Assembly (NCBI RefSeq): GCF_905250085.1
Contig: NZ_CAJNOB010000023.1
Location: forward strand, 1-64,000
Length of the DNA stretch: 64,000 bases
Origin: Candidatus Methylacidithermus pantelleriae
Lineage (GTDB): Bacteria; Verrucomicrobiota; Verrucomicrobiia; Methylacidiphilales; Methylacidiphilaceae
Reading direction: 5' to 3'
The notes beneath the pieces are model-generated. The model searched no databases and was not told the DNA's origin. It saw only the letters and a list, made by a program, of their open reading frames with translations. The position numbers and the translations under genes were made by a program. This document shows, piece after piece, positions 28,012-38,071 of this stretch (position 1 is the stretch's first letter; the number at the start of each line of letters is the position of its first letter).

Positions 28012-28136
28012 GGCCGGGAGGTTTGGTGAGAACCCTTCGTTTTCCAGAAAAAAAGATTTCTTGACGAAAAGAAGGGAAAAGAAGCGGATCGAAGCAAGTG
28101 GGCGAGAAGCGAATGTTTTGGGTAGAGGGGTAGAGG

Positions 28137-28610
28137 ATGGCTCGACGACATAGAGCAGAAAAGCGTGTGTTACTCCCCGATCCACGATACGGGTCGGTGC
28201 TGGTTACCCGTTTGATTAACACGGTCATGCGGGAGGGGAAAAAACCCAAGGCGGAAAAGATCGTTTACTACGCCATTGAACGGGCCAACGAGGGCCGAAA
28301 GGAAGCCGATCCTTTAGAGATTTTGGAAAAAGCGATCGACAATGTTAAGCCCAAGCTGGAGTGCAAGTCCCGCCGGGTGGGTGGGGCAACCTACCAGGTT
28401 CCTGTCGAGGTCCCTCCGGACCGGCAGGTCTCCTTGGCCTTGAGATGGATTGTGGGGTTTGCTAAGCGGAAGAAGGGCTTGCCCATGCGCGAGGCTCTTG
28501 CTCAGGAGCTGAAGGATGCAGCGCTGGGGACGGGAAATGCGGTGCGCCGGCGTGATGAGGTCCACCGGATGGCCCATGCCAATCGCGCGTTTGCGCACTT
28601 GAGATTCTAG
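28137..28610 (+). CDS. rpsG: 30S ribosomal protein S7
   Basis: S7 nucleates assembly of the 3' domain of 16S rRNA. The 157-residue protein has the family start MARRHRAEKR and the signature segment DPRYGSVLVTRLINTVM. Later come RRVGGATYQVPVEVP and a C-terminal RRRDEVHRMAHANRAFAH. It follows rpsL after 125 nt and precedes fusA by 56 nt, the standard str order. Confidence 0.97.
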   Translation: MARRHRAEKRVLLPDPRYGSVLVTRLINTVMREGKKPKAEKIVYYAIERANEGRKEADPLEILEKAIDNVKPKLECKSRRVGGATYQVPVEVPPDRQVSLALRWIVGFAKRKKGLPMREALAQELKDAALGTGNAVRRRDEVHRMAHANRAFAHLRF

Positions 28611-28666
28611 GAAAGGGAGAGAATGGTAAGGAGAAGGAAGGGTAAGGTAAGTTAGGGAGAGAAGTT

Positions 28667-30838
28667 ATGGCTACCGCAACCGAAGCAGAGATCCAGTTTT
28701 CTCAAAAAAATTCTCCAAAACGGCCGTATCCGTTGGAGCGGACGCGCAATATCGGGATTTGTGCCCACATTGATGCAGGAAAGACGACCCTAACGGAGCG
28801 GATCTTGTTTTACACGGGAACGATCCACCGGATGGGAGAGGTTCATGAGGGGACGACGGTCACGGATTGGATGGAGCAGGAACGGGAACGAGGGATCACC
28901 ATCACATCGGCGGCCATTACGTGCTTTTGGCCCGAGAAACCGGAAGGGGATCTCGTGAAGGTGTTCCCCGGAGAAAAGTTTCGTATCAATATCATCGACA
29001 CCCCCGGTCATGTGGACTTCACGGCGGAGGTGGAACGCTCGCTTCGGGTTCTCGATGGCGCCATTGCGGTATTTTGCGGGGTCGCGGGTGTTCAGCCCCA
29101 GTCGGAGACCGTTTGGCGACAAGCCAATAAGTATAAGGTTCCGCGAATTGCGTTCATTAACAAAATGGACCGGGTTGGGGCGGATTTTGATCGTGCCGTT
29201 CGGGAGATTCGGGAACGCTTAGGGGCCAATGCGTGGCCCGTGCTTCTGCCCTTGGGGAAGGAGGATCGATTCCGCGGGCAAATCGATGTGATTAACCAGC
29301 GAGCCATTGTCTATTCGGATCACGACCGGTTGGGTTCCACCTACGAAATTTCGGAAATTCCAGAAGAGCTTCGTAAGGAAGCCCAGATCGCGCGCAGGGA
29401 GCTCATTGAGGCTTTGGCTGAGCTGGATGACGAAATGGCCAGTCTTTATCTGGAAGAAAAGGATCCGACCCCGCTCCAGATAAAACTCGCCATTCGGAGG
29501 CTGACGGTCCGGAACCAGTTTGTTCCCGTGGTAGCGGGATCGGCCTTTCGCAACAAGGGGGTCCAGAGTCTTTTGGATGCGATTGTTGATTACCTGCCCA
29601 GCCCGTTAGACATTGATCCGGCGCGGGGCCAGCATCCGGAAACGGGGGAAGAGGTTTGTGTGTATCCGGATGATCGTGGGCCGTTTTGTGGGATTGCCTT
29701 TAAGATATGGACGGATCCCTTTGTTGGGAAGCTGGTTTACTGCCGGGTGTATAGCGGGCATTTGGAGCGGGGGGATACGGTCTACAATCCCCGGACTCGA
29801 AAACGGGAACGAGTTTCCCGGATTCTGCAGACGCAAGCGGATAAGCGTGAGGATATTGCGGAAATTTTTTCGGGCGATATCGCTGCTTTGGTTGGGGTGC
29901 GGGAGGTGACCACGGGCGATACCCTGGTGGAAGAGAACTTTGAGGTGATTCTCGAGCCGCCGAGTTTCCCGGAGCCGGTTCTTTCGATGGCGGTGGAACC
30001 GAAAACCAAAGCGGACCGAGAAAAGATGGTGGCAGGGCTTCAGCGCCTGATGGAGGAAGATCCGACGTTCCGGGTGGGGACGGATGAGGAAACTGGAGAG
30101 GTGATCATTTCTGGGATGGGAGAGCTGCACCTGGAGATTATCCGGGATCGACTCCTTCGGGAGTTCGGTGTTCCGACCAACGCGGGAGCTCCTCAAATTG
30201 CTTACCGGGAAACGATTACCCGAAAATCGGGAGGGGAAGGCAAGCTCATCAAGCAAACGGGTGGTCGTGGGCAGTATGGGCATGTGATTTTGGAAGTGGA
30301 GCCTTTGCCGCGGGGCAAAGGAATTGAAATGGAAAGCAAGGTGGTGGGGGGAAATATTCCCAAGGAATATATCCCGGCTTGCTACAAGGGGATTCAAGAG
30401 GCGCTGCAATCAGGGGTCGTTCTTGGGAGTCCGGTAACGGATCTTAAGGTTACCATCCTGGACGGTTCCTACCACGAGGTGGATTCGAGCGAGTTGGCCT
30501 TTAAGATGGCGGCCATCTTTGCGGTGAAAGACGCGTTAAAGAAAGCCAGCCCGATCGTTTTGGAACCGATTATGAAGGTAGAGGTGACCACACCGAACGA
30601 GTTTCAAGGTGATATTTTGGGCGATTTAACGCGTCGAAGGGGTCGGATTTTGCATGTTGAAACCAAGCCGACCGGGTCGGTGATTTTGGCTGAGGTTCCC
30701 TTGGCCGAAATGTTCGGGTATGTGAACGACCTGCGTTCCATGTCCAAGGGAAGAGCGTCCTATTCGATGGAACCCTGTCGGTTTGAAGAGGTTCCTGCGT
30801 CGATCGTGGCGGCACTGACCAAACAGGGAAAGGGTTAA
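28667..30838 (+). CDS. fusA: Elongation factor G
   Basis: EF-G is the GTPase that drives ribosomal translocation. The 723-residue protein has the G1 motif [10 protein letters not shown]2 region RGITITSA, G3 DTPGHVDF, G4 NKMD, and domains II-V with [13 protein letters not shown] in domain IV and [13 protein letters not shown] near the C-terminus. It is about 20 residues longer than usual, owing to an N-terminal extension and a slightly longer effector-region loop. The tuf gene that usually follows fusA in the str operon is absent; rpsJ comes next after 78 nt. Confidence 0.97.
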   Translation: MATATEAEIQFSQKNSPKRPYPLERTRNIGICAHIDAGKTTLTERILFYTGTIHRMGEVHEGTTVTDWMEQERERGITITSAAITCFWPEKPEGDLVKVFPGEKFRINIIDTPGHVDFTAEVERSLRVLDGAIAVFCGVAGVQPQSETVWRQANKYKVPRIAFINKMDRVGADFDRAVREIRERLGANAWPVLLPLGKEDRFRGQIDVINQRAIVYSDHDRLGSTYEISEIPEELRKEAQIARRELIEALAELDDEMASLYLEEKDPTPLQIKLAIRRLTVRNQFVPVVAGSAFRNKGVQSLLDAIVDYLPSPLDIDPARGQHPETGEEVCVYPDDRGPFCGIAFKIWTDPFVGKLVYCRVYSGHLERGDTVYNPRTRKRERVSRILQTQADKREDIAEIFSGDIAALVGVREVTTGDTLVEENFEVILEPPSFPEPVLSMAVEPKTKADREKMVAGLQRLMEEDPTFRVGTDEETGEVIISGMGELHLEIIRDRLLREFGVPTNAGAPQIAYRETITRKSGGEGKLIKQTGGRGQYGHVILEVEPLPRGKGIEMESKVVGGNIPKEYIPACYKGIQEALQSGVVLGSPVTDLKVTILDGSYHEVDSSELAFKMAAIFAVKDALKKASPIVLEPIMKVEVTTPNEFQGDILGDLTRRRGRILHVETKPTGSVILAEVPLAEMFGYVNDLRSMSKGRASYSMEPCRFEEVPASIVAALTKQGKG

Positions 30839-30845
30839 GAGGCGG

Positions 30846-30863
30846 CAAAAAAGGTTTCTCGGG
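30846..30863. repeat. 18-nt exact repeat of 17447-17464
   Basis: The sequence CAAAAAAGGTTTCTCGGG lies in the fusA-rpsJ spacer and is identical to the one in the nuoA/HEPN spacer. Here no complementary T-run follows, so it is not a terminator at this site. Chance identity over 18 nt within 64 kb is unlikely but possible. Confidence 0.5.
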
Positions 30864-30916
30864 GTAAGCTTGCCAGGTCATGGGTCGGCAAAGGGAAGGA
30901 TAAGGAAAAAGAAACG

Positions 30917-31228
30917 ATGGCACCAGCTACGCGGATTCGGATTCGGCTCAAATCGTTTGATCACCGGTTGTTGGATCGAGCGGCGGCGGAGATTGCCGAA
31001 ACGGCTCGGCGGACTGGTTCTGCGGTCTCAGGGCCAATCCCGTTGCCGACTCGAATTGAGCGGTTTACGGTGAACCGCTCGCCGCATGTCGATAAAAAAA
31101 GCATGGACCAGTTTGAGATCCGAACCCACAAGCGTTTGATCGATATTATCGAGCCGACGGCACGGACGGTGGACGAGTTAAAGAAGCTCAACCTTCCGGC
31201 CGGGGTCGATATCCGCGTAAGGGTGTAA
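30917..31228 (+). CDS. rpsJ: 30S ribosomal protein S10
   Basis: S10 is a 30S head protein also used in NusB-dependent antitermination. The 103-residue protein shows [14 protein letters not shown], the long loop segment [19 protein letters not shown] and the C-terminal [14 protein letters not shown]. It starts the S10 part of the cluster. In this genome the part joins directly to fusA. Confidence 0.97.
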   Translation: MAPATRIRIRLKSFDHRLLDRAAAEIAETARRTGSAVSGPIPLPTRIERFTVNRSPHVDKKSMDQFEIRTHKRLIDIIEPTARTVDELKKLNLPAGVDIRVRV

Positions 31229-31249
31229 GGGGTAGGACGGGAAGGAGTC

Positions 31250-31918
31250 ATGGTCGTGGGAATTTATGGGCGAAAAGTGGGGATGACCCAGCTCTATGAC
31301 GCGGAGGGGAGGCTTTTGCCTGTGACCGTCATTCGAGCGGAGCCGAACGTGGTGGTGACCGTCCGAACTCCGGATAAGGACGGGTACTGGGCGTTGCAGG
31401 TGGGGTTGGAGCGGACCACCCCGAAACGATTAACGAAGCCCGAGCGCGGACATCTGGAAAAACGGGGGCTGCCCATGTTCCGGTACCTGCGGGAGATTCG
31501 GCTGCCGGGCTCTGTCTCCTGCCAGGTGGGCGAGGCACTGACGGTGGCCCAGTTTCGCCCCGGGCAATGGGTCGACGTTATCGGAATTTCGAAAGGCAAA
31601 GGATTTCAGGGAGTCATGAAGAAGCACCATTTTGCGGGGCAGGGAGCGGCCCACGGGTCAAAGATGCACCGGCGGGTAGGAGCCGTCGGCCAGCGTTCTA
31701 CGCCGGGCAGAATCTTTAAGAACCAGGGTATGCCGGGCCGGTTGGGAGGGGATCGAGTGACGGTCCAGAACCTGGTCGTGGCAGGGGTATGGCCGGAGGA
31801 TCACTTATTAGCCGTGCGGGGAGCGGTGCCGGGGCCTGTGGGAGGGATGGTGCTGGTACGGCCCGCGGTCAAACGGGGAGCCAGTGCGGCTCTTGCCGCA
31901 CCAGCCGAAGCGAGGTGA
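31250..31918 (+). CDS. rplC: 50S ribosomal protein L3
   Basis: L3 is an early-assembly protein of the 50S subunit whose extension approaches the peptidyl-transferase centre. The 222-residue protein has [12 protein letters not shown] at the start, [19 protein letters not shown], and [15 protein letters not shown]. It follows rpsJ after 21 nt and ends 7 nt before the GTG start of rplD. An Ala-rich C-terminal tail is slightly longer than usual. Confidence 0.96.
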   Translation: MVVGIYGRKVGMTQLYDAEGRLLPVTVIRAEPNVVVTVRTPDKDGYWALQVGLERTTPKRLTKPERGHLEKRGLPMFRYLREIRLPGSVSCQVGEALTVAQFRPGQWVDVIGISKGKGFQGVMKKHHFAGQGAAHGSKMHRRVGAVGQRSTPGRIFKNQGMPGRLGGDRVTVQNLVVAGVWPEDHLLAVRGAVPGPVGGMVLVRPAVKRGASAALAAPAEAR

Positions 31919-31925
31919 GGAGCCA

Positions 31926-32552
31926 GTGAGCGCTATCCGACTGGATCTTGCTGAGGCAGAAACCCTTACCGGGGTGCGGCTCATCCGGGATGGTTCTGCG
32001 ACGCAGGCTCTGCATGACGCCATTGTTGCGTACCAGGCAAATCGGCGTCAGGGAACCCGTGCTACCAAGACGAAGGGAACCGTGAAAAAGTCCGGAAGAA
32101 AGCCTTGGGCGCAGAAGGGAACCGGCCGTGCCCGGGCTGGGTACGTTTCTTCCCCGATCTGGCGAGGGGGCGGAGTTGTGTTTGGCCCGCAGCCGCGGGA
32201 GTTTGACCAGAGGTTACCGAAAAAGGTGCGAAGGCTGGCTCTAGTCAAAGCGTTTTCGGAAAGGGTGAAAGAGGGAGCGGTTTGGATGCTGGAAGAAGAG
32301 ATCCGGCTGGAGGAACCCAAAACGAAAAAGCTCGTTGGATTTCTTTCGACGCTAGGGGTGAAGCTGCCGGCTCTTTTGATCGTCAAGGAGCCAGATCGGA
32401 ACCTTTTGCTGGCGGCAAGAAATCACCCGGAGCTTCTGGTCTGCACGAGCCGCCGGGCCAACGCGGAGGACCTTTTGACAACGGAAACGATTGTGATCAC
32501 GCGTGCGGCGTTGGAAGAGATGGGGACTCGACTGGGGGCGCGAGCGTCATGA
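31926..32552 (+). CDS. rplD: 50S ribosomal protein L4
   Basis: L4 lines the exit tunnel and in some bacteria represses its own operon. The 208-residue protein has the central basic loop KKSGRKPWAQKGTGRARAG and GGGVVFGPQPRE. I chose the GTG at 31926 because GAGGAG lies just upstream. A start at 31884 would lie inside rplC and give an unlike N-terminus. The stop overlaps rplW by 4 nt. Confidence 0.95.
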   Translation: MSAIRLDLAEAETLTGVRLIRDGSATQALHDAIVAYQANRRQGTRATKTKGTVKKSGRKPWAQKGTGRARAGYVSSPIWRGGGVVFGPQPREFDQRLPKKVRRLALVKAFSERVKEGAVWMLEEEIRLEEPKTKKLVGFLSTLGVKLPALLIVKEPDRNLLLAARNHPELLVCTSRRANAEDLLTTETIVITRAALEEMGTRLGARAS

Positions 32553-32836
32553 GAGATGTTTACCAGATTATTCTTTCTCCAAGGATTACCGAAAAGGGGA
32601 CCTTCCTTTCCGAGAAGCAAAACCAGTACGTCTTTGAAGTTGCTAGGGACGCTAACAAGATTGAGATCCGCAAGGCTGTAGAGAAGATTTGGAAAAAGAA
32701 GGTGGTCAAAGTGCGGACCCTGGCGACCCATCCCAAAAAATATCGTTCTCGCTGGGGGAAGTACACGTACGGGCCCAAAGTGAAGAAAGCCATCGTTACC
32801 CTGGCCGAAGGGGAAAAGCTTGACTTTGGCGTTTAA
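32549..32836 (+). CDS. rplW: 50S ribosomal protein L23
   Basis: L23 lies at the tunnel exit and docks trigger factor and SRP. The protein has 95 residues with ILSPRITEKGTFLSEKQNQY, VFEVARDANKIEIRKAVE and a basic loop before YTYGPKVKKAIVTLAEG. Its ATG overlaps the rplD stop (ATGA), indicating translational coupling. Confidence 0.95.
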   Translation: MRDVYQIILSPRITEKGTFLSEKQNQYVFEVARDANKIEIRKAVEKIWKKKVVKVRTLATHPKKYRSRWGKYTYGPKVKKAIVTLAEGEKLDFGV

Positions 32837-32864
32837 GCGAAAGTGCTCTATCTTGTAGACCACT

Positions 32865-33716
32865 ATGGGAACCAAACGATTTCGCCCGATTACTCCCTCG
32901 CTGCGTTTCGCGGAACTGCCCGATTTTGAGGAGATTACGCGGGCAGAGTATGAGGAATCGTTGACGGAACCGCTCAAAAAAAAGGGCGGGCGCAACTGTT
33001 ATGGCAGGATCACGGCTCGTCATCGTGGGGGAGGGCACAAGCAGAGGTATCGGCGGATCGATTTTAAGCGTGACAAACGCGGAGTCGACGGGGTGGTTGA
33101 GTCCATTGAATACGATCCGGTGCGCTCGGCTCGAATTGCTCTGGTTCGCTATGAGGATGGCGAAAAGCGCTATGTGATCGCCCCGGTGGGGCTGTCGGTT
33201 GGAAGCCGGATTCGCAATGGCCCCGACGCTGAGCCGGCTCTTGGCAACGCGTTACCGCTGCAAAAAATTCCTCCAGGCACCCCGATCCATAATGTGGAAC
33301 TTTTGCCGGGAAGGGGAGCGCAGATTGCACGGGCGGCAGGCACAAGCGCTACGCTGTTGGGTTTTGATGCGGAGTACGCTTTGGTGCGGCTTCCGTCTGG
33401 GGAGGTCCGAAAGATCCATGGCTTGTGCTATGCGGTGATCGGGCAAGTGGGCAACCCGGATCACTTGAACGTATCCCTGGGGAAAGCAGGGAGGCGGCGG
33501 TGGATGGGTTGGCGACCTCGTGTCCGCGGGGTGGCTATGAACCCGGTCGATCATCCCCAAGGAGGGGGGCAGGGCAAAAGTAAAGGTGGAGGGGGTTGGC
33601 AGCAGCTGGAATCCCCGTGGGGACAGCTGGCCAAGGGTTTGAAGACGCGCCGGAAAAATAAGCCGTCGAACCGGTTCATTGTGGAGCGTCGCCCGAAGAA
33701 GAAAAAGAAAAAGTGA
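32865..33716 (+). CDS. rplB: 50S ribosomal protein L2
   Basis: L2 is essential for subunit association and peptidyl transfer. The 283-residue protein has [12 protein letters not shown], the SH3-like domain with [19 protein letters not shown], and the catalytic-site segment [19 protein letters not shown] including the conserved His of the family. The Lys-rich tail is typical. It starts 28 nt after rplW. Confidence 0.97.
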   Translation: MGTKRFRPITPSLRFAELPDFEEITRAEYEESLTEPLKKKGGRNCYGRITARHRGGGHKQRYRRIDFKRDKRGVDGVVESIEYDPVRSARIALVRYEDGEKRYVIAPVGLSVGSRIRNGPDAEPALGNALPLQKIPPGTPIHNVELLPGRGAQIARAAGTSATLLGFDAEYALVRLPSGEVRKIHGLCYAVIGQVGNPDHLNVSLGKAGRRRWMGWRPRVRGVAMNPVDHPQGGGQGKSKGGGGWQQLESPWGQLAKGLKTRRKNKPSNRFIVERRPKKKKKK

Positions 33717-33833
33717 CCGAATGGTAGGGGGACCGGAGGGTTGCCGGGCTGGGGTGCCTGGTGATCCTTCCCGGAAGGCGGGAAGCTGGCCGGAGAATGG
33801 ATAGGGTCGGATGGCTTTGGGAGGTGAAAGGAT

Positions 33834-34112
33834 ATGAGTCGGAGTCTGAAAAAAGGCCCTTTTGTCGATCTTCACCTGTTAGAGAAGGTGGAGAAACTCA
33901 ACCGGCAGGGAATCAAAAAGCCCATCAAAACCTGGTCCCGCCGTTCGATGATCATCCCGGATTTTGTCGGTCATACCTTTCTGGTGCATAATGGAAAAAT
34001 CTTTCACCCGGTCTATGTGACTGAGAACATGGTGGGACACCGGTTGGGAGAGTTTTCTCCCACCCGGAACTTTCGCAAGCATGGGGCGCATACCGAGAAG
34101 GCCGTTCGGTAG
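33834..34112 (+). CDS. rpsS: 30S ribosomal protein S19
   Basis: S19 forms a head complex with S13. The 92-residue protein starts [12 protein letters not shown] and contains [18 protein letters not shown] and the signature [19 protein letters not shown]. The ATG is preceded by GGAGGTGAAAGG, a very strong ribosome site. The 117-nt spacer after rplB is the longest inside the S10 part. Confidence 0.97.
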   Translation: MSRSLKKGPFVDLHLLEKVEKLNRQGIKKPIKTWSRRSMIIPDFVGHTFLVHNGKIFHPVYVTENMVGHRLGEFSPTRNFRKHGAHTEKAVR

Positions 34113-34155
34113 GTCCTTGGGCGAGTTTGCCTGACGAAAGGGAGGATGGTTCCAG

Positions 34156-34497
34156 ATGGAAGTACGCGCGGAGAGTCGGTATTGCCGCATTTCGGCGCAG
34201 AAGGCGCAGGAGGTAGCTCGGGTCATTCACGGGATGCCAGCGGTGCGGGCGCTGGAGGTGTTGCCTCATTTCCCGAAAAAAGCGGCCCGTCTTCTTTATA
34301 AGACGCTTCACTCTGCGGTCGCCAATGCGGAAAATAATTATAATCTCCGGCGGGAGAAGCTTGTCATTAAGGAGGCCGTTGTGGGAACGGGGCCCAGCCT
34401 GAAGCGGTATCAGCCCAAGGCCCGTGGAATGGCTGGGCCGATCCGGAAACGGACAAGTCACATTCGCATCGTGCTGGTGGAAAGTTCCCCCAGCTGA
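34156..34497 (+). CDS. rplV: 50S ribosomal protein L22
   Basis: L22 has a beta-hairpin lining the exit tunnel. The 113-residue protein shows [32 protein letters not shown], and the tunnel hairpin region [18 protein letters not shown], which includes the conserved RA/RG turn. It ends 14 nt before rpsC. Confidence 0.96.
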   Translation: MEVRAESRYCRISAQKAQEVARVIHGMPAVRALEVLPHFPKKAARLLYKTLHSAVANAENNYNLRREKLVIKEAVVGTGPSLKRYQPKARGMAGPIRKRTSHIRIVLVESSPS

Positions 34498-34511
34498 CAA
34501 GAGGACCAGAT

Positions 34512-35162
34512 ATGGGACAGAAAGCAAATCCGATCGGGCAGCGCCTAGCCGTCAACCGGAACTGGCGGTCGATCTGGTATGCCGAGAAAAAGGATTATGT
34601 GGCCTTCCTTTTGGAAGACTACCAGATCCGTCGCTTCATCAAGAAGAAATTGGCCAATGCGGCGGTTTCCAAGGTGGTCATTGAGCGGGCAGGAAATCGG
34701 GTGCGGATCAATATTCACACGGCGAGGCCGGGACTGGTCATTGGGCGGAAAGCGGCGGAGTTGGACCGGTTGCGGGAAGAGATCCGGGAAATGCTTCAAA
34801 AGGATCGGGAGGTTTTGATTGATGTCAAGGAGGTTCGGCAGCCGGAATTGGAGGCGCAGCTGGTGGCCGAAAATATTGCGCTTCAGCTGGAGCGGAGGAT
34901 TTCTCACCGCAGGGCCATGAAGAAAGCGGTGCAGGCGGCCATGGCGGCGGGGGCGGCTGGGATCCGGATCCGGGTGGCGGGTCGGCTTGGGGGAGCGGAG
35001 ATCGCCCGGGCCGAGAGGTATCAAGAGGGGACGGTCCCCTTGCACACGCTGCGGGCGGATATTGATTACGGGTTTGCCGAAGCTTTGACCACCGCAGGCA
35101 AGATTGGGGTGAAAGTGTGGATTTGTCGAAGAACGGAAAGTCTGGGTCTTTCCCCATCGTAG
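34512..35162 (+). CDS. rpsC: 30S ribosomal protein S3
   Basis: S3 is part of the mRNA entry helicase. The 216-residue protein starts [18 protein letters not shown], has a KH domain with [20 protein letters not shown] (GxxG at VIGRK), and the S3 C-terminal domain with [26 protein letters not shown] and VKVWI. It follows rplV after 14 nt. Confidence 0.97.
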   Translation: MGQKANPIGQRLAVNRNWRSIWYAEKKDYVAFLLEDYQIRRFIKKKLANAAVSKVVIERAGNRVRINIHTARPGLVIGRKAAELDRLREEIREMLQKDREVLIDVKEVRQPELEAQLVAENIALQLERRISHRRAMKKAVQAAMAAGAAGIRIRVAGRLGGAEIARAERYQEGTVPLHTLRADIDYGFAEALTTAGKIGVKVWICRRTESLGLSPS

Positions 35163-35186
35163 GCCGTTAGCAGGAGGGATGGGAAA

Positions 35187-35615
35187 ATGGCGCTTTTACC
35201 AAGACGGGTTAAGTATCGGAAAGCCCAGCGAGGAAGCCGGAAGGGAAACGCCTGGCGTGGGGTTTCGGTGGCCTTCGGTTCCTATGGGCTTCAGACGCTG
35301 GAACGCGCTTGGATTACCAGCGCGCAGATTGAAGCGGCTCGGATTGCAATCACGCGCCACGTGCGTCGCAGGGGGAAGCTGTGGATCCGGATCTTTCCGG
35401 ACAAACCGGTGACCCAGCGGCCGCCGGAAACGCGGATGGGAAAGGGGAAGGGGCAACCAGCGTTTTGGGTAGCTGTGGTACGCCCCGGTAATGTTCTGTT
35501 TGAGCTGGACGGGCTTCCCGAATCGGTCGCAAGGGAATGTTTTCGATTGGCGGCTGGGAAACTCCCCGTCAAAACCCGGTTTGTCGTGCGAGAACAGCCC
35601 GTGCGGGTGTTGTAA
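35187..35615 (+). CDS. rplP: 50S ribosomal protein L16
   Basis: L16 contacts the A-site tRNA elbow. The 142-residue protein has [56 protein letters not shown] and a C-terminal segment [10 protein letters not shown]. The signature around the usually hydroxylated or modified Arg (RMGKGKG) is intact. rpmC starts 6 nt later. Confidence 0.97.
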   Translation: MALLPRRVKYRKAQRGSRKGNAWRGVSVAFGSYGLQTLERAWITSAQIEAARIAITRHVRRRGKLWIRIFPDKPVTQRPPETRMGKGKGQPAFWVAVVRPGNVLFELDGLPESVARECFRLAAGKLPVKTRFVVREQPVRVL

Positions 35616-35621
35616 GGAGCC

Positions 35622-35840
35622 ATGAAGAAAACGAGCGAGATCCGAGGACTGTCCCACGAGGAGTTGCAAAGGATGCTTCAGGAAGCCCGGCAGGAGCTTT
35701 TTCACTTAAAGATTCAGAAGCGGACAGGAGGAGTGGAAAAGCCCAGCCGTTTTCGAGAATTGCGCCGGTTGGTGGCGCGGATCCAGACTGTCTTGGCCGA
35801 ACAAAGACAAGGGCAGCGCTTGTCCGGGGCCAGAAAATAG
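35622..35840 (+). CDS. rpmC: 50S ribosomal protein L29
   Basis: L29 lies near the tunnel exit beside L23. The 72-residue two-helix protein has MKKTSEIRGLSHEELQRMLQ, then QELFHLKIQKRTGGVEKPSR and LRRLVARIQTVLAEQ. It sits in the canonical rplP-rpmC-rpsQ order with 6- and 9-nt spacers. Confidence 0.93.
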   Translation: MKKTSEIRGLSHEELQRMLQEARQELFHLKIQKRTGGVEKPSRFRELRRLVARIQTVLAEQRQGQRLSGARK

Positions 35841-35849
35841 GGGAAAACG

Positions 35850-36161
35850 ATGAGTCAGGTACCCGTAGAAGAAAAACCAACGCCAGAGAGAATTCTCCGT
35901 AAGGAGCGAGTCGGGAGGGTGGTCTCGGCCAAAATGGACAAGACGGTTGTGGTCCTGGTGGAGCGGCGTGTGCCCCACCCAAGATACAAGAAGATTGTGA
36001 CCAAACGGAAAAGGCTTTACGCCCACAATGAGGGCAACCGGGCCAAGGAAGGGGATTGGGTCAAGGTCCGGGAAACGCGCCCGCTCAGCCGCTTGAAACG
36101 GTGGGAAGTTGTGGAAATTCTTAGGAAGGAAGAGCCCAGGATCGAGGAGGTGACACCATGA
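35850..36161 (+). CDS. rpsQ: 30S ribosomal protein S17
   Basis: S17 is an OB-fold primary 16S rRNA binder. The 103-residue protein has an N-terminal extension of about 18 residues relative to E. coli, then [39 protein letters not shown] and [17 protein letters not shown]. It overlaps rplN by 4 nt (ATGA). Confidence 0.95.
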   Translation: MSQVPVEEKPTPERILRKERVGRVVSAKMDKTVVVLVERRVPHPRYKKIVTKRKRLYAHNEGNRAKEGDWVKVRETRPLSRLKRWEVVEILRKEEPRIEEVTP

Positions 36162-36523
36162 TTCAGATGAGATCTTGGGTAGAAGTTGCGGACAACACGG
36201 GAGCCAAATGGGGCACCATGATTGGGGTGATAGGGAAAAAGAGCCGGTATGCTCGGGTAGGGGATCTCATAACGATCACGGTCAAGGAGGCGGCTCCGGA
36301 TGGTGCGGTGAAAAAGAGTGAAGTGGTCCGGGCGGTGGTCGTCCGCACGAAACACCCGATTCGCCGGGAGGATGGATCGTATCTGCGGTTTGACAGTAAT
36401 GCGGTCGTAATCGTTGATAAAGATCTTAACCCGCGAGGAACGCGGATTTTTGGGCCGGTGGCCCGGGAATTGCGCCAGAAGAATTTTATGAAGATTCTCT
36501 CCCTGGCGCCGGAGGTTGTATGA
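36158..36523 (+). CDS. rplN: 50S ribosomal protein L14
   Basis: L14 is at the subunit interface. The 121-residue protein has [56 protein letters not shown] and [20 protein letters not shown], all typical. It overlaps rpsQ and rplX by 4 nt at either end, so this trio is translationally coupled. Confidence 0.97.
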   Translation: MIQMRSWVEVADNTGAKWGTMIGVIGKKSRYARVGDLITITVKEAAPDGAVKKSEVVRAVVVRTKHPIRREDGSYLRFDSNAVVIVDKDLNPRGTRIFGPVARELRQKNFMKILSLAPEVV

Positions 36524-36831
36524 GGGGACGTTTTCCTCGCCAGCCGAAGGTTCCTCAACGAAGTTTTCACGTGAAGAAAGGGGATGTGGTCGTCGTCATT
36601 TCCGGGGCAGAGAAAGGGAAGCAGGGGAAGGTGTTGGAGGTCCAGCGGAAGTGGAATCGGGTCGTCGTAGAAGGGGTTCGCATGCTGAAAAAGGCGGTGC
36701 GACCTTCCGCGGAAAACCCCAAAGGGGGATTTGTGGAAAAGGAGGCACCCATTCACATTTCCAACGTGATGCTCGTTGCGGAATACGAGCGACGCAAAAA
36801 CAAACGGCAAGCGGCCCCAAGCGGAACGTAG
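36520..36831 (+). CDS. rplX: 50S ribosomal protein L24
   Basis: L24 is an assembly-initiator protein with a KOW motif. The 103-residue protein shows [20 protein letters not shown] (KOW) and [16 protein letters not shown], ending with the conserved [14 protein letters not shown]. It overlaps the rplN stop by ATGA. Confidence 0.96.
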   Translation: MRGRFPRQPKVPQRSFHVKKGDVVVVISGAEKGKQGKVLEVQRKWNRVVVEGVRMLKKAVRPSAENPKGGFVEKEAPIHISNVMLVAEYERRKNKRQAAPSGT

Positions 36832-36843
36832 GTTTTCGTTACG

Positions 36844-37419
36844 ATGGGAGAAAAATCTGTGTTACAGGAAAAATGGATTCAAGAAGTCCGGCCAGGACTC
36901 CTGGCGACAGGGAAATACTGCAATCTGCACGAGGTTCCCAAGCTCGAAAAGATTGTGATTAATTGCTGTGTGGGTTCCGCTGCGGATCCCAAGGTGGCCG
37001 TGGAGGAGGCGATCCGGCAGCTGAGTTTGATCACCGGGCAACGGCCCATCCGGACGGTGGCTCGAAAAAGTATTTCGAATTTTAAGTTACGGAAAGGCCA
37101 GCCGATTGGTTGTAAGGTTACCCTTCGAGGGAGGAGGATGTTTGAATTTTTAGAGCGGCTGTTATGGGCGGCCTTGCCCAGGGTGAGAGACTTTCGAGGA
37201 CTTTCCCCGCGTTCCTTTGACGGGAGGGGGAACTATACATTTGGGATCGAAGATCCCACCGTTTTTCCCGAAGTTGAGCTAGAGGAAACCAAGCGTAGCT
37301 TGGGTTTTGATATTACGATTGTGACGACGGCGCGAACGGATGCCGAGGCAAAGGAACTTTTGGCGAGGCTGGGAATTCCGTTTGCGGATATGAAAAAGCC
37401 AGAGGTCGTAGCAGCCTAG
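36844..37419 (+). CDS. rplE: 50S ribosomal protein L5
   Basis: L5 binds 5S rRNA and the P-site tRNA. The 191-residue protein has EVPKLEKIVINCCVG, AVEEAIRQLSLITGQRP, SISNFKLRKGQPIGCKVTLR, and RDFRGLSPRSFDGRGNYTFG. The C-terminal segment DAEAKELLARLGIPF is typical. It starts 12 nt after rplX. Confidence 0.97.
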   Translation: MGEKSVLQEKWIQEVRPGLLATGKYCNLHEVPKLEKIVINCCVGSAADPKVAVEEAIRQLSLITGQRPIRTVARKSISNFKLRKGQPIGCKVTLRGRRMFEFLERLLWAALPRVRDFRGLSPRSFDGRGNYTFGIEDPTVFPEVELEETKRSLGFDITIVTTARTDAEAKELLARLGIPFADMKKPEVVAA

Positions 37420-37465
37420 CTGGTTAAGGCAGCCAGGCCAAGAACCGTGAGGAAAAGACGCTTTT

Positions 37466-37651
37466 ATGGCGACCAAAGCATGGAGAGTTAAGCAGCAAAG
37501 GACTCCGAAATTCCGAGTGCGAAAGTATAACCGGTGTGCGATTACGGGACGGCGCAGGGCCTATATGCGTCGGTTCGGGATTAGCCGGATCCAGTTCCGG
37601 GAGATGGCTTCTTGGGGAGAACTCCCTGGCGTAACCAAAGCGAGCTGGTAG
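37466..37651 (+). CDS. rpsN: 30S ribosomal protein S14, short form lacking the zinc cysteines
   Basis: This is a 61-residue S14, the length of the zinc-binding type. In that type the sequence carries two CxxC pairs. Here the first pair reads CAITG (one Cys kept) and the second reads ISRIQF (none), so a zinc site cannot form. The rest, [20 protein letters not shown] and the ending [11 protein letters not shown], is clearly S14. This hybrid of short length and lost cysteines is less common than the long zinc-free type. It occupies the standard position between rplE and rpsH. Confidence 0.93.
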   Translation: MATKAWRVKQQRTPKFRVRKYNRCAITGRRRAYMRRFGISRIQFREMASWGELPGVTKASW

Positions 37652-37669
37652 GTTAGGACGAAGGTGTGT

Positions 37670-38053
37670 ATGAGTTCGGATCCCTTGGCAGATTTTCTTT
37701 CGAGTCTTTCCAATGCCTCGCGGGCGGGAAAGCGGGAGCTTGTCGCTCCCTACTCTCGGTTAAAGAGGGATGTCGCGCAAGTGCTCAAGGAGGAAGGATA
37801 TATTGAGCAAGTGGAGGTGATTTACCAAGACGATAAGCCTTTTGTTCGGGTGGTGCTGAAACCACCCGGAGTGATCACCAAAATCCAGCGAGTAAGCAAG
37901 CCTGGATTGCGCCGGTATGTAGGAGCCCAGTGCATCCCTCGGGTCCTGGGGGGAATGGGAATCTGTATCCTTTCCACTTCCAAGGGGGTCATGGCTGGCC
38001 ACAAAGCGAAGCGTTTGCGCGTCGGCGGAGAGCTTTTAGCGATGGTTTACTAA
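37670..38053 (+). CDS. rpsH: 30S ribosomal protein S8
   Basis: S8 is a primary binder of 16S helix 21 and the usual spc-operon autoregulator. The 127-residue protein has DPLADFLSSLSNASRAGK, DVAQVLKEEGYIEQVEV, VSKPGLRRYVGAQCIPRVLG and GICILSTSKGVMAGHKAKR. The ATG at 37670 is chosen over a GTG two codons earlier. Confidence 0.96.
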   Translation: MSSDPLADFLSSLSNASRAGKRELVAPYSRLKRDVAQVLKEEGYIEQVEVIYQDDKPFVRVVLKPPGVITKIQRVSKPGLRRYVGAQCIPRVLGGMGICILSTSKGVMAGHKAKRLRVGGELLAMVY

Positions 38054-38071
38054 AGGTAACCAATAACGGCT

